NCBI RefSeq assembly: GCF_013343715.1
Contig: NZ_JABUNR010000007.1
Coordinates: forward strand, 124,001 to 188,000
Length of the DNA: 64,000 nt
Direction of reading: 5' to 3'
DNA from: Mesobacillus harenae
Lineage (GTDB): Bacteria; Bacillota; Bacilli; Bacillales; Cytobacillaceae
The translations under genes were made by a program, and so were the position numbers. How positions within the stretch are numbered: the first letter of the stretch is position 1; every line of letters begins with the position of its first letter. Under the pieces are notes generated by a model. The model was not told the DNA's origin and made no database searches. It saw nothing but the letters and a program-made list of their open reading frames with translations. Below are positions 51,279-60,993 of this stretch, piece after piece.

Positions 51279-51956
51279 TTGGCAACGATTCTTTTAGTAG
51301 ACGATGAAAGTAGAATGCTTGAATTATTACAGCTCTACCTCTCTCCACTTGGTTATAAATGCATTAAAAAATCATCTGCTGCGGATGCAATATCCTATCT
51401 TGAATCAGAGCCTGCGGATTTGGTTTTACTGGATGTAATGATGCCCGAGATGGACGGATGGGAGGCATGCAGGCAAATTAAACGCTATTGGGATATTTCT
51501 ATTATTATGTTAACGGCAAGAACAGAAAAGCCAGATATAGTAAAAGGTTTAAAAATTGGGGCAGACGATTATATCTCAAAACCTTTCGATGAAGAAGAGC
51601 TGGTTGCAAGGATTGAAGCTGTACTGCGAAGAAATAAGAGCCAAGAGAAACTGATATTCGAGGGCCTTGTGCTTGACCAAGATTCTTACGGACTCAAATT
51701 TCATTCAACCGATATTTTGTTGACTCCTAAGGAATTCTCCCTTATGATTCTGTTTCTTACCAATCAAAATAAGGTCTTTTCAAGAGAACATCTAATCTCA
51801 TCAATATGGGGACAAAATGGATTTACCGAAGACCGTACAATTGACTCACACATAAGAAATTTGCGGGATAAACTTCGAAAAGCCGGATTTCCCGCGGACA
51901 ATTATTTGTCTACTGTTTGGGGTATCGGGTATAAATGGCAAGCAACTAGAAACTAG
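51279..51956 (+). CDS. OmpR-family response regulator
   Basis: A 225-residue regulator: receiver domain (LVDDESRMLELL, phospho-Asp in LVLLDVMMPEMDG near 52, Lys in DYISKPFDEEEL near 103) and winged-helix DNA-binding domain (LLTPKEFSLMILFLTNQNKVFSREHLISSIWG, then ERTIDSHIRNLRDKLRKAG-like). The start is a TTG (51279), 2 nt after the kinase stop; GGGGCGATGAG within the kinase gene is its ribosome binding site. Partner of the preceding kinase. Confidence 0.95.
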   Translation: MATILLVDDESRMLELLQLYLSPLGYKCIKKSSAADAISYLESEPADLVLLDVMMPEMDGWEACRQIKRYWDISIIMLTARTEKPDIVKGLKIGADDYISKPFDEEELVARIEAVLRRNKSQEKLIFEGLVLDQDSYGLKFHSTDILLTPKEFSLMILFLTNQNKVFSREHLISSIWGQNGFTEDRTIDSHIRNLRDKLRKAGFPADNYLSTVWGIGYKWQATRN

Positions 51957-51974
51957 TAAGAGAAGCTTCAGTGA

Positions 51975-52040
51975 AGCATATATTCCTCGAACTGCCCGAA
52001 AACCACCACTGGCTAGGCACTGGAGCAAGACCGTAGTCAA
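51975..52040. repeat. remnant of modular repeat
   Basis: GAAGCATATATTCCTCGAAC, CTGGCTAGGCACTGGAGC and AAGACCG are parts of the modules seen at 11790. Short and decayed. Confidence 0.35.
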
Positions 52041-52073
52041 TGATTATATTTATATGCTTTTATCTATGCACAA

Positions 52074-52106
52074 AGAAACAGGTCCCTGCTTAGCCTGTTT
52101 CTTTTG
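52074..52106 (+). terminator. terminator of the two-component operon
   Basis: AGAAACAGG and CCTGTTTCT flank TCCCTGCTTAG; followed by TTTGTTTT. Confidence 0.8.
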
Positions 52107-52163
52107 TTTTATTGTCCAATTAGCCCGAGCTTACACAACACTACTCGTAAAGAGACCTAAATT

Positions 52164-53756
52164 CTATAGAAAAAATAATAGTAATTGGGCCGCTATTGCC
52201 ACTAAAATCAAGGCAAATGGATAAGCAGCTGCATAGGCAACTGATGGATCCTCTGAGTTTATCAACTGATTAACTGCTCCTATTCCAGGAGTGCTCGTCA
52301 TCCCGCCGCAAAGAGCTCCTAAAGAGTGAGCTGCACTTAACTTAAACAGCTTTCTAGCCACTAGGAATCCTGCGATAATTGGAATTGTTGTAATTAACGC
52401 GCCGCCAATAATAAGCCTTAATCCTTCTGCCGCTACAACCTCGACGACTCCTTGCCCAGCTGTCGTACCCGCCCCAGCTAGAAAAAGCGCAAGACCTATA
52501 TCACGGATAACCTGATTTGATGGCTGGTAATAACGCGCCTGAATCGGTCCGATTTTACCGAAGTGGCCAATTACTAATGCGATAAACAAAGGACCTCCAG
52601 CCACGCCTAATTTAATAGTTCCTAACCCTGGAAGATGAAAAGGTATCATCCCAACGGCTACACCGATTAACAGAACCAAGCTAAGTGAAAAGATATCAAC
52701 ATTTGTCACGGCCAAATGCTTTCTGGCAAAAAGCTTTTCTACTTCATTCAGCCTGTCCTCACTGCTGACAATTGTCAGAGTATCCCCTCGTTCTAACCGC
52801 CATTTTGGATCCTGATTAAACTCAAAACCGCCGCGCTCTACTCGAGTGACTGTAACTCCATAAGTTCCTCGCAGCCCTAATTCCGTCAGAGTTTTCCCAA
52901 TGATATCATCGGCATCCACCAAAACTTTTCTAAGCTTTATATGATCAGCGTTTTCAAGGTTTATGGCAGCCTCTCTGCCGATATCCTTGCACAGCTTTCT
53001 CAAATCTGCCCTTAAACCAACTGCCACCAAACGATCACCACTTAAAATTACCGTATCGTTTAAAGCAATAATAGTTCGATCGGCGCGAATTACTCTGCTA
53101 ATAACCACTGTGTTGTATTTATGAAATGAAAGTTCCTTTATCGTTCGCTTATGAAAGGAGGGATTCGTAACCTCAATTGTCATCAATTCAGGTGATTCAT
53201 CATTTCGAACCGGTCCATTGTATTGTTTTAGATCCTGTACCAGATCAATCTTTAGCAGCTTCGGCAAGAGCTGTACGAATAACACAACTGCCAGTACACC
53301 GAACGGATACGCTATCCCATAACCTACAGAAGCTAAAGGATCATTGGTTGCCTGCAATGCAGCGGCTAATCCAGGAGTGCTGGTTAGTGCACCAGTCATC
53401 AAACCAAGGCTTAAAGCTGGGGATAGGCTGAACAATTGAGACACAGCTATAGTGGTCAAGGCTGCACTAAAAACGATAAACAGCCCGATGATGCCAAAGA
53501 TTATTCCGTTTGTCTTCATCATACGAAAAAAACGGGGGCCTGCTTGTAGACCAACTGCAACGATAAAAAAACTAAGCCCCAAGTTCTGGATCGTTGCAGA
53601 TACCTTGTACCCCAAGTGTCCAAATAGCATAGCAACAAGGAGAATACCAGAAGACCCCAAGCTCAGTCCCCTTAACTTCGTACGGCCCAGAACAGACCCT
53701 AAGAATAAAATAACAAATAATAACACCAAAGGTTCTTCTAAGAAATTTATTATCAA
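52164..53756 (-). CDS. AAEx-family transporter with two TrkA_C domains
   Basis: A 530-residue membrane protein built of two homologous halves (YidE/YbjL duplication, aspartate:alanine exchanger family) of about five helices each, the first from PLVLLFVILFLGSVLGRTKL and the second from LVLLIGVAVGMIPFHLPG, with two cytoplasmic RCK_C (TrkA_C) domains between (SPELMTIEVTNPSFHKRTIKELSF, LRKVLVDADDIIGKTLTELGL). GALTSTPGLAAA and GGMTSTPGIGAV are the paired substrate-loop motifs. Likely an antiporter or uniporter for a small acid; substrate unknown. ATG at 53756. Monocistronic. Confidence 0.88.
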   Translation of the reverse strand: MIINFLEEPLVLLFVILFLGSVLGRTKLRGLSLGSSGILLVAMLFGHLGYKVSATIQNLGLSFFIVAVGLQAGPRFFRMMKTNGIIFGIIGLFIVFSAALTTIAVSQLFSLSPALSLGLMTGALTSTPGLAAALQATNDPLASVGYGIAYPFGVLAVVLFVQLLPKLLKIDLVQDLKQYNGPVRNDESPELMTIEVTNPSFHKRTIKELSFHKYNTVVISRVIRADRTIIALNDTVILSGDRLVAVGLRADLRKLCKDIGREAAINLENADHIKLRKVLVDADDIIGKTLTELGLRGTYGVTVTRVERGGFEFNQDPKWRLERGDTLTIVSSEDRLNEVEKLFARKHLAVTNVDIFSLSLVLLIGVAVGMIPFHLPGLGTIKLGVAGGPLFIALVIGHFGKIGPIQARYYQPSNQVIRDIGLALFLAGAGTTAGQGVVEVVAAEGLRLIIGGALITTIPIIAGFLVARKLFKLSAAHSLGALCGGMTSTPGIGAVNQLINSEDPSVAYAAAYPFALILVAIAAQLLLFFL

Positions 53757-53989
53757 TTCCTATGCCCTTCTTTCCTTTATAACGCCTGTTTCCCTATTAC
53801 TGCCTCACAAAGTTGTAAAAAGAAATCTCTTTTATCTTAATAGATAAATGAAAGATAGAAAGTTTCAATATTGTGACCAAGTCTCTGGAAGATAAATCTT
53901 TACTCCCTCCCAGAATAGTGTGCCCCAGACACTTTTAGGGTAAAAGAAACAATGGAGAATTTAAATAAGCGAACTAAAGGAGGATCAAT

Positions 53990-55270
53990 ATGAATAGACG
54001 TTTCACTCTATTAGCGTTAGGGGCTGCAGGGGCCGGCTACCTAATTTCAGCAAACCAGGAGCGACGGGCAGACTCTCATTCTTCTTCTTTCATGGCAGAT
54101 TCAATTGAACATAAGCAAAATAAGCTCACTTTGCATTGGAACGGAAAAGGGGGCTTTTATCGTGTATATAGAGGTAACCAGCTAGTATATTCCGGTGCAG
54201 AAAGAAGCTTCTCAGACCACCATCTCACTCCTGGGACCATTTATACGTACACAATTGAAGAAGAAACCAAAGACGAGATTAATATAATGAAAATACAGAC
54301 AGCTACTGCACCCAAAGAAAAAAACGAGGATAATATATTACAGAACCTTATTATTACAACGGTCATTATAAAAGGAAAAATTCGTTTATACTGGGAGCAT
54401 ATTGATGGAATAACAGAGTATACAATCTTCCGAAACGGTACGCTCGTTGGAAAGGTAAAGGGCAACTTTTTTATAGACCAACGGGTAAGAAACAATAAAG
54501 AATATATTTATACAATTAAAGCTAAGCGCCCTCTTATTTCTTCAGAGGAAAATATAAGCACCGGAAAATTTTTACTTTCAGAACTGCTTGGCTTTTTAAA
54601 AAAGGATACAACACAGCAACAAACAGCCTATGAGGAGCTGAGAATCACTAAAAGGATTGGAAGGATAGACCATCTATTAAAAACTAAAGACACAACCGGG
54701 GAAAGATTCAAAAATCCCATGCAGCTTCGTTACACAACTTTTTTAACCAAGAAATGGCTGAAGAATCCAAATCCTACATCCAATTCCCATTATTTTAGAG
54801 GTGATAATCGGGGATTTGATGCAGAATCTCAGCAGTTTCGGACAAGGGCTGATATTACTGTCGATATGACAAAGGATGAGCCCGCTGTTAAATTAACAAA
54901 ACAGGTAGGCAAGACTCGTGCCTATAACTGGCGGCGGAAATTCAGAGAAGAGGGTCAAGGTTCTGATGATAATATTCAATTAGAAAAAGTACTCAATTTA
55001 GAAGACCATACAGTTTTCCAGATAAGCCATTCGGTTAGTAACCCTTTAATCGTTGCCCCAGCCATCGACTATGATTTGCAAGCATCCTTCTATAAGGATG
55101 GAGTAATTGATATAGCCGGAATTCATGACCAGGCGCCTCATCATGAGGTTTACTTAAAGAGTACTCAAGCTTCCTCTTGGCAGATCATACACCAAGCACA
55201 AGACAAAGGGCTTGAAATGATGGGCCATCCCACCGCCAATCAGCTATGGCGTTTTTCAACCATGGAATAA
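53990..55270 (+). CDS. DUF3238 domain-containing protein
   Basis: A 426-residue protein. The start (MNRRFTLLALGAAGAGYLIS) is a possible signal or anchor. Residues 40-105 and 120-185 are two fibronectin type III-like repeats (TLHWNGKGGFYRVYRG..., RLYWEHIDGITEYTIFRNG...), which are common in surface and spore proteins. The last 215 residues are the DUF3238-like domain (RYTTFLTKKWLKNPN, SHYFRGDNRGFDAE, FQISHSVSNPLIVAPAIDYDLQA, ...). Members occur in Bacillus without known function. Good ribosome binding site AAAGGAGG. Confidence 0.75.
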   Translation: MNRRFTLLALGAAGAGYLISANQERRADSHSSSFMADSIEHKQNKLTLHWNGKGGFYRVYRGNQLVYSGAERSFSDHHLTPGTIYTYTIEEETKDEINIMKIQTATAPKEKNEDNILQNLIITTVIIKGKIRLYWEHIDGITEYTIFRNGTLVGKVKGNFFIDQRVRNNKEYIYTIKAKRPLISSEENISTGKFLLSELLGFLKKDTTQQQTAYEELRITKRIGRIDHLLKTKDTTGERFKNPMQLRYTTFLTKKWLKNPNPTSNSHYFRGDNRGFDAESQQFRTRADITVDMTKDEPAVKLTKQVGKTRAYNWRRKFREEGQGSDDNIQLEKVLNLEDHTVFQISHSVSNPLIVAPAIDYDLQASFYKDGVIDIAGIHDQAPHHEVYLKSTQASSWQIIHQAQDKGLEMMGHPTANQLWRFSTME

Positions 55271-55290
55271 GGCCACTTCAGCAAAACGAA

Positions 55291-55327
55291 AAAGCACGGA
55301 AAAGCTTGTTGCTTTCCCGTGCTTTTT
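55291..55327 (+). terminator. terminator of DUF3238 gene
   Basis: AAAGCACGGAAAAGC and GCTTTCCCGTGCTTT form a 15-bp stem with one mismatch, then TTTT. May also serve the convergent DCC gene. Confidence 0.9.
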
Positions 55328-55336
55328 TTGTGAATT

Positions 55337-55726
55337 TTATAAGAATCGCTTTCTGACATTTGGAGGAGGCAGCATGCAGCTGTCTTTTTTACCAAACCAC
55401 TTCATACGGTTCTTGGCAACAATATCGTACACTGCATTTCGAATCGGACTTGGCGTGATCGTAAGTCCGTACAACAGCTTCCAAGCCCCTTCAAGATGAC
55501 GGCTGATTCTTAAGGCGGCGGCTGATTTATAATATACTTTATCATCTTCAATCAAAATCATGCTATCGACATCTGGTGGAACATTAAATTTCTTTATTAG
55601 TTCCTGTCCTGCCTCACTTTGAAGAGAAGCAAAGTGAAAAACCTCTTTTTTATCACGTTTAATAATAAACTGAACGCTCGAATCACAAAAGTTACATTCT
55701 CCGTCAAATAAAATAATCGGGTTCAT
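55337..55726 (-). CDS. DCC-family thiol-disulfide oxidoreductase (DUF393)
   Basis: A 129-residue cytoplasmic protein with the DCC signature FDGECNFCD (CxxC at residues 11-14), VQFIIKRDKK and FASLQSEAGQELI. Short thioredoxin-fold proteins with one CxxC; role unknown. ATG at 55726 after AAAGGAGG; the frame before it (to 55795) has no ribosome binding site. Confidence 0.9.
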   Translation of the reverse strand: MNPIILFDGECNFCDSSVQFIIKRDKKEVFHFASLQSEAGQELIKKFNVPPDVDSMILIEDDKVYYKSAAALRISRHLEGAWKLLYGLTITPSPIRNAVYDIVAKNRMKWFGKKDSCMLPPPNVRKRFL

Positions 55727-55836
55727 TGCATTTCCTCCTTTAAAGGTCGAGAGTGAAAAACCCTTATCTATTACTTTAACCTCTATAGGCTGCATGGAAA
55801 CCTTAAATTATTATATGTGTGCGGCGAACGGACCAT

Positions 55837-56814
55837 TTAATTTCTATTTAATTTCTTAGTGCTTCGAACTGTATCAATAGGGCGAACCAACTTTTCAATT
55901 TGTTCACGCTGCGGCTCTAAAAATGGGGGCAGCGACAGTTTCTCTCCAAGTGTTTCATAAGGTTCATCCCCCATAAATCCTGGGCCATCTGTAGCAAACT
56001 CAAATAGGATCTGCGGGGCCAATCTTGCATATAGGGATCCAAAGAAAAAACGATCAACGAATCCTGAAGTTTGAAATTGAAAGCTTCTCAAACGTCTATC
56101 CCATTCCTCTAAAACAGAGCGGTCTTCTACTCTAAAAGCTGCATGGTGCACAGTCCCATACCCCTGTCTTGCCTGAGGAAGAACCGCATTGTATTCAGCA
56201 ACTACCTGAGCACCATTTCCGCCTTCACCAACTTCAAATAAATGAAACGCCCCTTCACTAGCAACTTGTTTAAACAAGAGAACCTTTTCCATCATTTCTT
56301 TGAAATAATCCAAATTATCGATACGGACAAATAACGGCCCTAATCCAGTAATGGCATACTCCAAAGGCACAGGTCCTTCCTGCCATGGCGTGCCTGCAGC
56401 AACTCCGTCATTGTTCTCATCTGAAATTAACTGATATTGCTGATCATCAAAATCCACAAAAGAAAGAGTCTGCTTGCCAAATTGCTGTTTAATACCAGAA
56501 TGTTTTACTTCCAGACGGTCAAAGCGTTTCACCCAGTATTCGATGGCATCATCACTTGGTACTCGAAGTGATGTTTTTGAGATTTCATTCGTTCCATGAA
56601 CGCCCTTTGGAATGCCTGGGAAGTCAAAAAAGGTCATATCGGTACCTGGGCTCCCTGTATCATCTGCAAAAAATAAATGATAGGTTTGAATATCATCCTG
56701 GTTAACGGTTTTTTTTACTAGACGCATTCCTAGAACATACGTAAAGAATTCATAATTTTTTTCAGCGCTGCTTGTAATCGCAGTCACGTGATGGATACCC
56801 TTTAAATGATTCAT
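55837..56814 (-). CDS. ring-cleaving dioxygenase (MhqO/MhqA-like)
   Basis: A 325-residue VOC-fold protein with two glyoxalase-like halves. GIHHVTAIT (residues 5-13), TVHHAAFRV near 215 and FEFATDGPG near 265 provide the His, His and Glu for Fe2+. Closest to B. subtilis MhqO/MhqA (YdfO/YkcA), ring-cleaving dioxygenases induced by hydroquinones and catechols. It fits the electrophile/quinone theme of the OYE operon at the left end, but they are not adjacent. Monocistronic. Confidence 0.9.
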   Translation of the reverse strand: MNHLKGIHHVTAITSSAEKNYEFFTYVLGMRLVKKTVNQDDIQTYHLFFADDTGSPGTDMTFFDFPGIPKGVHGTNEISKTSLRVPSDDAIEYWVKRFDRLEVKHSGIKQQFGKQTLSFVDFDDQQYQLISDENNDGVAAGTPWQEGPVPLEYAITGLGPLFVRIDNLDYFKEMMEKVLLFKQVASEGAFHLFEVGEGGNGAQVVAEYNAVLPQARQGYGTVHHAAFRVEDRSVLEEWDRRLRSFQFQTSGFVDRFFFGSLYARLAPQILFEFATDGPGFMGDEPYETLGEKLSLPPFLEPQREQIEKLVRPIDTVRSTKKLNRN

Positions 56815-57000
56815 CTAAATCCTCCAGTTACTCTCATTTATATATATTCTGATCCTATAAGCTTTTTTTTACCACAGTGATCGTCTATTGCTCACACAAT
56901 ATTAAATAATCCCCTTATTAGTTACCATATAAAATTACCCTTAATTAAAATATCTCTAATTAAAGGTAAACGTAACACGAAAAAAAAACACTGTCAAACA

Positions 57001-57330
57001 GAAAAGCGGAGACGACTGTTCAGAAACGAGCAAACTGGAGACTCCGACAAAGAAGCGTTTTGTGCTTCTGCAGGAGGAGTTGAAGTTTGCCGAGTTTCTA
57101 GGAGGCGGAGCTGGACAAACAGAAAAGCGGAAGCGCCTTGATCAGCTCCGACTAGCGCTGGAGGACCTGAAGGTGAAGTCGTTCTTTGACTTCAGCAGCA
57201 GGACCGAAGCGATTCGAGGAGCTAGGCGCTGGGGCTGGACAAACAGAAAAGCGGAGACGACTAGGAACAAACACAGTTTGTTCCCAGAAACGAGCAAACT
57301 GGAAACTCCAACAAAGAAGCGTTTTGTGAC
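57001..57330. repeat. modular intergenic repeat, three units in tandem
   Basis: Three units start GAAAAGCGG at 57001, 57122 and 57246, about 122 bp apart. Units 1 and 3 share one core (GACGACT...ACGAGCAAACTGG, ...AAAGAAGCGTTTTGTG), unit 2 has the other with the 19-mer GAAGTCGTTCTTTGACTTC (57175-57193). So two module types alternate. An open frame spanning them (57062-57430) is repeat-derived, not a gene. Confidence 0.85.
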
Positions 57331-57349
57331 ACTAATTAAAGAAAAAAAG

Positions 57350-57388
57350 ACAGCTGTTAATTCCCTATTGGAATCAACAGCTGTTTTT
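57350..57388 (-). terminator. terminator of the DHA2 exporter
   Basis: ACAGCTGTTAATTCC and GGAATCAACAGCTGT flank CTATT; A-run before and T-run after, so it works in both directions. Confidence 0.8.
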
Positions 57389-57490
57389 CTACTTTATTTT
57401 CATACACCGCCAAATTACTGCGTATTGTAAATACGCTGCGAAAATTGGTATCTACAAATAAAATTTTAATATATTCCTATAAGCATTGGA

Positions 57491-59023
57491 TTAGTTCCCC
57501 ACTAATTTACCAACCTTAGCTGTGTTTGGTTTTTCTTCCTCTGTTTTTGTATCTTCAGCCTGTTTTGCCCGCTTTATAAAGAATGAAAGTATTAGTGCAA
57601 TCATCACAATAAAAGTAGCAACTAAGAAAGCAAAGTTGATTCCTTCAAGCATTGCTTTTGCAGTTATTTGCTGCTGAATTTGAGCCAGAGCAGCTTCTGT
57701 CGGCTGTCCTGATATGGTTTTCGCTGCATCCTCTGTTAACTTAGTAGCGTGCGAGTCTGTACGATTGGACATCACTGTAACAAGCAGAGCTGTCCCTATA
57801 GCGCCAGCAACTTGGTTTAACGTATTGTTCATAGCCGTTCCATGTGGATAGAATCGTGCTGGCAATTGGTTTAGACCATTTGTCGAAACTGGCATCATGA
57901 CCATCGACATTCCTAACATACGGATTGCATGTAAGATCATTAGGTAGTTATAGCTAGTGTTCAGAGATAGTTGGCTGAAGTAATAAGTCGTTATCGTTAT
58001 GATGATAAATCCGATGATAGCTAAGGCACGGCCGCCAAATTTATCAAACAGCCTTCCGGTAACTGGTGACATAATCGCCATCACTAGAGCTCCAGGCAAC
58101 ATCATTAATCCGGCGTCCATCGGAGAAATGCCTCGCACCGTCTGAACATAAATTGGCAGCAGCAGCATGCCGGAAAACATCGCCATATTTAGGACCATGG
58201 TAATTGAAGATGACAATGCAAACATCGGGTACTTAAAGATAGCAAAGTTGAGCATCGGCCGATCAAGTTTTGATTGCCGTACTATGAATGTTACCAATGA
58301 AACAATCCCGATAATGATCGTTCCGTAGACTAGAGGGTTATCCCACCCCTTAGTACCGGCAGAACTAAATCCATATAGGATACCGCCGAACCCGGCACTT
58401 GATAACAGTAAAGAGCTGATATCAAGACGTAAATCTACTTTCTCCTTTTTATCCTTCAATAAGAAAAAGCCAATCAATAAAACCGTAATCGCGATTGGCG
58501 TGACAAAATGGAAAAGCATTCTCCAGTCATAATGTTCAACGATCCAGCCCGATAAAGTAGGGCCAATTGCAGGCGCCGCCATTAATATTAGGCCAAAAAC
58601 CCCCATCGCGGTTCCCCTTTTTTCTATAGGAAAGCTAACCAGCATGACGTTCATTAAAAGCGGCATCATAATCGCTGATCCAGAAGCTTGCAGCATCCTG
58701 CCTGTTAATAGAATAGGAAATATATGTGCAATGCCTGCAATAAGTGTTCCAATCGTAAACAAACACATTGCTGTTAAAAATAGACGGCGAACAGAATACT
58801 TCTGAATTAAAAATGCTGTTGTAGGAATCATTATTCCGTTCACCAGCATAAATCCTGTCGTCAACCACTGGACTGTAGATGTTTCGATGTTTAAATCGAT
58901 CATGATTGAAGGCAAAGCAATATTTAGTAATGTATTGTTTAAAAATGAAATAAAAGCCCCAATCATCAAGACGGAAAGAATACCGTACGGTGGACGATTT
59001 GGCTGTTGTTTAGATTGTTCCAT
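57491..59023 (-). CDS. DHA2-family MFS exporter (EmrB/LmrB-like)
   Basis: A 510-residue drug:H+ antiporter with fourteen helices. FLNNTLLNIALPSIMIDL at 28-45 and the motif C AAPAIGPTLSGWI (about 145-157) mark the DHA2 group; motif A-like loop FLIQKYSVRRLFL. Relatives (LmrB, MdeA, QacA) pump lincosamides, dyes or detergents. Basic-acidic C-terminal tail. Start ATG after GGGGGAAG. A 16-bp palindrome (59052-59067) upstream is a likely operator. Confidence 0.9.
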   Translation of the reverse strand: MEQSKQQPNRPPYGILSVLMIGAFISFLNNTLLNIALPSIMIDLNIETSTVQWLTTGFMLVNGIMIPTTAFLIQKYSVRRLFLTAMCLFTIGTLIAGIAHIFPILLTGRMLQASGSAIMMPLLMNVMLVSFPIEKRGTAMGVFGLILMAAPAIGPTLSGWIVEHYDWRMLFHFVTPIAITVLLIGFFLLKDKKEKVDLRLDISSLLLSSAGFGGILYGFSSAGTKGWDNPLVYGTIIIGIVSLVTFIVRQSKLDRPMLNFAIFKYPMFALSSSITMVLNMAMFSGMLLLPIYVQTVRGISPMDAGLMMLPGALVMAIMSPVTGRLFDKFGGRALAIIGFIIITITTYYFSQLSLNTSYNYLMILHAIRMLGMSMVMMPVSTNGLNQLPARFYPHGTAMNNTLNQVAGAIGTALLVTVMSNRTDSHATKLTEDAAKTISGQPTEAALAQIQQQITAKAMLEGINFAFLVATFIVMIALILSFFIKRAKQAEDTKTEEEKPNTAKVGKLVGN

Positions 59024-59051
59024 TGTTCTTCCCCCTATATATATACATCGA

Positions 59052-59067
59052 GTTCATAATTTTGAAC
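59052..59067 (-). promoter_or_regulatory. palindrome upstream of the DHA2 exporter (candidate operator)
   Basis: GTTCATAATTTTGAAC is an inverted repeat (half-site GTTCA) 29 bp before the exporter's start codon; another GTTCAAA half lies at about 59102-59108. Exporters of this type are often controlled by MarR or TetR repressors. The repressor gene is not adjacent. Confidence 0.45.
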
Positions 59068-59257
59068 CACCGTTACATTCATTCCATATAATATACCACT
59101 AGTTCAAATAAAGCAATTCCAATTTCTTTTGAAAAACTGCCGATAAAGTGCACACTTCTCAGTCATTCTATTTATATCTCCTTTTCAGTTACAGCAGAAA
59201 AAACTTTTTCCATTAATTGTATGGTGGTAATATCAATTAGTATTTCGCTTGGTTATA

Positions 59258-59292
59258 TAAAAAAAAGGCCTTTTCCTGTTGGAATAAGGCCT
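59258..59292 (-). terminator. terminator of rlmD
   Basis: AGGCCTTTTCC and GGAATAAGGCCT around TGTT; a run of T's follows on the minus strand. Confidence 0.8.
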
Positions 59293-59300
59293 CTTGGCAT

Positions 59301-60869
59301 TTATTTCAAAATTAATCTTACAACTGACTCGATCTGCGCAGTATGAGGAAACATATCAACTGGCTGAATATATTGAACCTTGTATAGCTTACTCAGGGTC
59401 TGGATATCCTTTGCCAATGTTGACGGATTACATGACACATAAACAAACGTCTTTGGTTTTACTTTTAATATGGTTTTTAAAAATTCGTCATCGCAACCTG
59501 TACGTGGCGGGTCGACCACGACCACATCAGGCCTCCAGCCTTCTTTTGCCCATTTCGGCATCCAGTCCTCTGCTTTACCCACAACATAGGTGGCATGCTT
59601 AACATTATGGCGCTCAGCATTTTTTTTCGCGTCAGCAATTGATTCTGGGATAATATCCATCCCTCTGACTTCACCAGCTTTGCCTGCAAGCCATAGACCA
59701 ATTGTTCCGACACCACAATAGGCGTCGACAATTTTTTCTGTGCCCGTTAACCCTGCAGCTGCTTTTACTTCATTATACAATTTAACAGTCTGCTCGGGAT
59801 TCAGCTGAAAAAATGTCCTAGCAGAAAGCTCGAATTGAAGATCTCCTAAGGTTTCCTGAATAAAGTCATTCCCCGCTAACGTTTCTGTTTCCTCCCCAAA
59901 GATAACCGAGGTTTTTTGCCCATTTATGTTTTGAACAATGGAATTCAGTTGAGGAATTTGCCTTGTCATTTGCTTAATCAACAAATCCTTTTTAGGGATT
60001 TCCTTTTTTGTAGTAATTAGCACGATTTGCAGCTCACCGGTCTGGACGCCAGTCCGGGCTACGATTGTTCTAATAAGACCTTTTCTAGACTTTTCATTAT
60101 AAATCGGGATCTTAAGATCCTGAAGAATCGCTTTTACCGTTTCAGTCGCCTTAGTTGTTGCCGGATGCTGAACGGCACATTGCTCAATATTAATCAGCTT
60201 GTGCGAATTCATACCATATAAACCCGCCAAGATCTTGCCATCCTGTTCACCAACCTGAAACTGGCTTTTATTACGGTAGCCCCATGGGTTTTCCATCCCT
60301 ATGGTCGGGCGGATATCCAGCTGAGTCAAATCGGTTTTAGCATGACGCTCAAGGGATTGAATCACAATATCTCGTTTTTCTCGCAGCTGCTGCTCATAAT
60401 GTAAATGCTGAAGCTGGCAGCCTCCACATTCCTCATATACTGGACAAAGCGGTTTAATTCGATGTTCAGATTGTTTGCGGATTTTTTTTATTTTCGCTTC
60501 AGCAAACTTTGGGTGCACCTTTGTAGCTTCAACAACCACTTCCTCACCCGGCAGAGCACCGGGAACAAACACAACCTGGCGTTTAAAATACCCTACACCT
60601 TCACCATTAATGCCAAGTCGTTTAATTGTAAGGGGAAATGTTTGCTTCAAATCAATCTTTACTTTTTGGTCAGTTTTGGCTGACTGGTCTTTTTTAGCAA
60701 ACTTTTCCTTATTATAAGGTTCTCTTTCTTCAGATCCCTTTTTTCCAGTGGTTTTCCCTGGATTTTTAAATCCGGCTTTAACCTTATCCCCCATCTGAGG
60801 ATCACGCTTACCAGATTTCTGTCCATTTTCGAAAGCTTTCCTTTGTTTTGTAGATTGTTCTTTATTCAT
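59301..60869 (-). CDS. rlmD: 23S rRNA (uracil-C5)-methyltransferase RlmD/RlmCD
   Basis: A 522-residue RumA-type enzyme. A Lys-rich 75-residue extension, TRAM domain at about 78-138 ([31 protein letters not shown]), Fe-S cluster cysteines [10 protein letters not shown] near 150 plus C in INIEQCAVQ near 230, then a Rossmann domain with [18 protein letters not shown] and catalytic [13 protein letters not shown] and [11 protein letters not shown]. It methylates U1939 and, in Bacillus, also U747 of 23S rRNA. ATG at 60869. The long basic extension is unusual but common in bacilli. Confidence 0.95.
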   Translation of the reverse strand: MNKEQSTKQRKAFENGQKSGKRDPQMGDKVKAGFKNPGKTTGKKGSEEREPYNKEKFAKKDQSAKTDQKVKIDLKQTFPLTIKRLGINGEGVGYFKRQVVFVPGALPGEEVVVEATKVHPKFAEAKIKKIRKQSEHRIKPLCPVYEECGGCQLQHLHYEQQLREKRDIVIQSLERHAKTDLTQLDIRPTIGMENPWGYRNKSQFQVGEQDGKILAGLYGMNSHKLINIEQCAVQHPATTKATETVKAILQDLKIPIYNEKSRKGLIRTIVARTGVQTGELQIVLITTKKEIPKKDLLIKQMTRQIPQLNSIVQNINGQKTSVIFGEETETLAGNDFIQETLGDLQFELSARTFFQLNPEQTVKLYNEVKAAAGLTGTEKIVDAYCGVGTIGLWLAGKAGEVRGMDIIPESIADAKKNAERHNVKHATYVVGKAEDWMPKWAKEGWRPDVVVVDPPRTGCDDEFLKTILKVKPKTFVYVSCNPSTLAKDIQTLSKLYKVQYIQPVDMFPHTAQIESVVRLILK

Positions 60870-60954
60870 TTATACTTCACTCCAGTTATCTATTCAAAGA
60901 CCGAGCACTTAGGGAGCAGCCTAAAGACCCATATCAATTTTAAAGACTACTAAG

Positions 60955-60984
60955 AAAACAAGCCCGAACCCATAGATCCGGACC
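60955..60984 (-). terminator. terminator of pdaA
   Basis: On the minus strand AGGTCCGGA pairs with TTCGGGCTT (three G-U pairs) across TCTATGGG, followed by GTTTTC. Confidence 0.5.
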
Positions 60985-60993
60985 TGCTCCTTG

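Noticed and set aside
57001-57330. CRISPR array
   Set aside because: Units are about 122 bp, two alternating types with internal similarity, no unique spacers of constant length and no cas genes.
57062-57430. 122-codon frame across the modular repeats
   Set aside because: Derived from tandem repeat units; no ribosome binding site; similar units elsewhere carry stops in this frame.
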